A DNA stretch of 64,000 bases from Ponticoccus alexandrii (GTDB lineage Bacteria > Pseudomonadota > Alphaproteobacteria > Rhodobacterales > Rhodobacteraceae), in NCBI RefSeq assembly GCF_016806125.1, contig NZ_CP047166.1, forward strand, positions 2,666,001 through 2,730,000. The letters are read 5' to 3'. The notes below the pieces were generated by a model. The model did no database searches. It saw only the letters and a list, made by a program, of their open reading frames with translations, and had not been told where the DNA came from. Positions within the stretch are counted from its first letter, which is position 1. Each line of letters starts with the position of its first letter. Both the position numbers and the translations under genes were made by a program. Shown here piece after piece: positions 63,449 through 64,000 of this stretch.

Positions 63449-63712
63449 GTTCCTGTCCCTTTCATGTTACGCGTCTTAACATCAACATGGTGTGTCATGA
63501 CCGCGGTTACAAGATGTGTTCGCTTTCAAACGTTGATACGCAGTTAAGGTTGCTTTCCGTCGCTGTAACCATTGTGACAGCGCCCTCACGAGGCTGTGCA
63601 GAGATCCGCCCCGCCATGCGGATTCGCATGGCCCTCATTCAAAATCGGGGTGCTTTTTTACACATCCGCATCGGTTAATGTCAAGCCAGACCGCCCTACC
63701 TGAGAGCCTCCG
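63449..63712. other. Divergent promoter region of rpoH and a DUF4386 gene
   Basis: The stretch is clearly less GC-rich than the neighbouring genes. It contains an interrupted inverted repeat CGCTGT-N10-ACAGCG near 63560-63582 and T-rich patches (GCTTTTTTACAC near 63650). It must carry both promoters, but I could not place -35/-10 elements. Confidence 0.4.
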
Positions 63713-64000
63713 ATGCCCGCACAGCCCCTTCCCGCCCCCGCCCGCGCCGTCCGTCTTGCCGGTTTGCTGTACCTTGTCATCATCGTGACCGGCCTCTCGG
63801 CGGAACTGGCGCTGCGCGGGCCGCTGCTGGCCGGCGGGCCCGAGCAGATTGCCGCCGCCGTCTCTGCCGCCCTGCCGCGCTTCCGCATGGCGCTGCTGGC
63901 GGATGTGGTCATGCTGGGCGCCGATATCGCGCTGGCGCTGCTGTTCTGGCGCCTGCTGCGCGGGTTCTCGGAGGGCGCGGCGCTCGCCGCCATGGTGTTG
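63713..64000 (+). CDS. DUF4386-type membrane protein, truncated by the window edge
   Basis: An ATG opens a frame of 96 codons that runs to the end of the window without a stop. The start PAPARAVRLAGLLYLVIIVTG and following helices (about 13-35 and 62-82) match the DUF4386 family of small integral membrane proteins, whose function is unknown. Only the N-terminal part can be described. Confidence 0.65.
   Translation, partial: MPAQPLPAPARAVRLAGLLYLVIIVTGLSAELALRGPLLAGGPEQIAAAVSAALPRFRMALLADVVMLGADIALALLFWRLLRGFSEGAALAAMVL

Overview
The window comes from a high-GC alphaproteobacterium, most probably the Roseobacter/Rhodobacteraceae group. Coding regions are well above 60% G+C. The gene content (IsdG-like protein beside exbB/exbD/tonB, a dcw cluster led by mraZ, PhaR, a PraR-type XRE regulator, RpoH, paired glutamine synthetase-like enzymes) and the gene neighbourhoods fit that family. 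The species cannot be told from the sequence. No plasmid, phage, insertion sequence, CRISPR array, rRNA or tRNA was seen, so this looks like chromosomal backbone with a few accessory patches.

Layout. 27-3462: a haem-monooxygenase-like gene, then a TonB energy-transducing operon (exported protein, ExbB, two ExbD, TonB). 3701-10071: an ornithine/lysine/arginine-type decarboxylase and the CydD-CydC exporter; CydC carries an unusual three-copy 34-residue linker repeat. 10407-21033 (minus strand): dcw cluster mraZ-rsmH-ftsL-ftsI-murE-murF-mraY, then murD separated from it by an inverted yihY gene and two terminators. 21034-21925: an 892-bp AT-rich control region with TGGGA (MraZ-box-like) repeats, DnaA-box-like motifs and a terminator-like hairpin just before mraZ. 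21926-32188: tatD, an MBL-fold hydrolase, two transporters, thiamine pyrophosphokinase, an 876-residue acidic protein of unknown function, secG and pyrG. 32185-33304: an AT-rich patch holding a decayed YaaC-like gene. 33621-36319: membrane protein, rlmJ, two TerB-like genes and a possible small coupled ORF. 36585-45407: a polar-amino-acid-type ABC transporter followed by two glutamine synthetase-like enzymes, a glutamine amidotransferase-like hydrolase and an FAD amine oxidase, which together look like a gamma-glutamylation pathway for amine use. 45510-58708: DegT aminotransferase, phaR, xseA, purD, small proteins, 5-formyl-THF cyclo-ligase, mgtE, guanine deaminase, CAP lipoprotein, 8-oxoguanine-type deaminase, HisN-like phosphatase and an XRE regulator. 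58997-64000: quinone oxidoreductase, Gfo/Idh/MocA dehydrogenase, divergent Lrp regulator and phenylalanine hydroxylase, rpoH, and a truncated DUF4386 membrane protein at the right edge.

A dispersed intergenic repeat (core CTTCTTTGGTC..AAATACC..GGGGG, usually with a GGGGGC-A-AGCCCCC hairpin) occurs at least eight times and is the most pervasive non-coding feature. The parts most worth a second look are the mraZ-tatD control region, this repeat family, the CydC linker repeat, the amine cluster and the decayed AT-rich patch.
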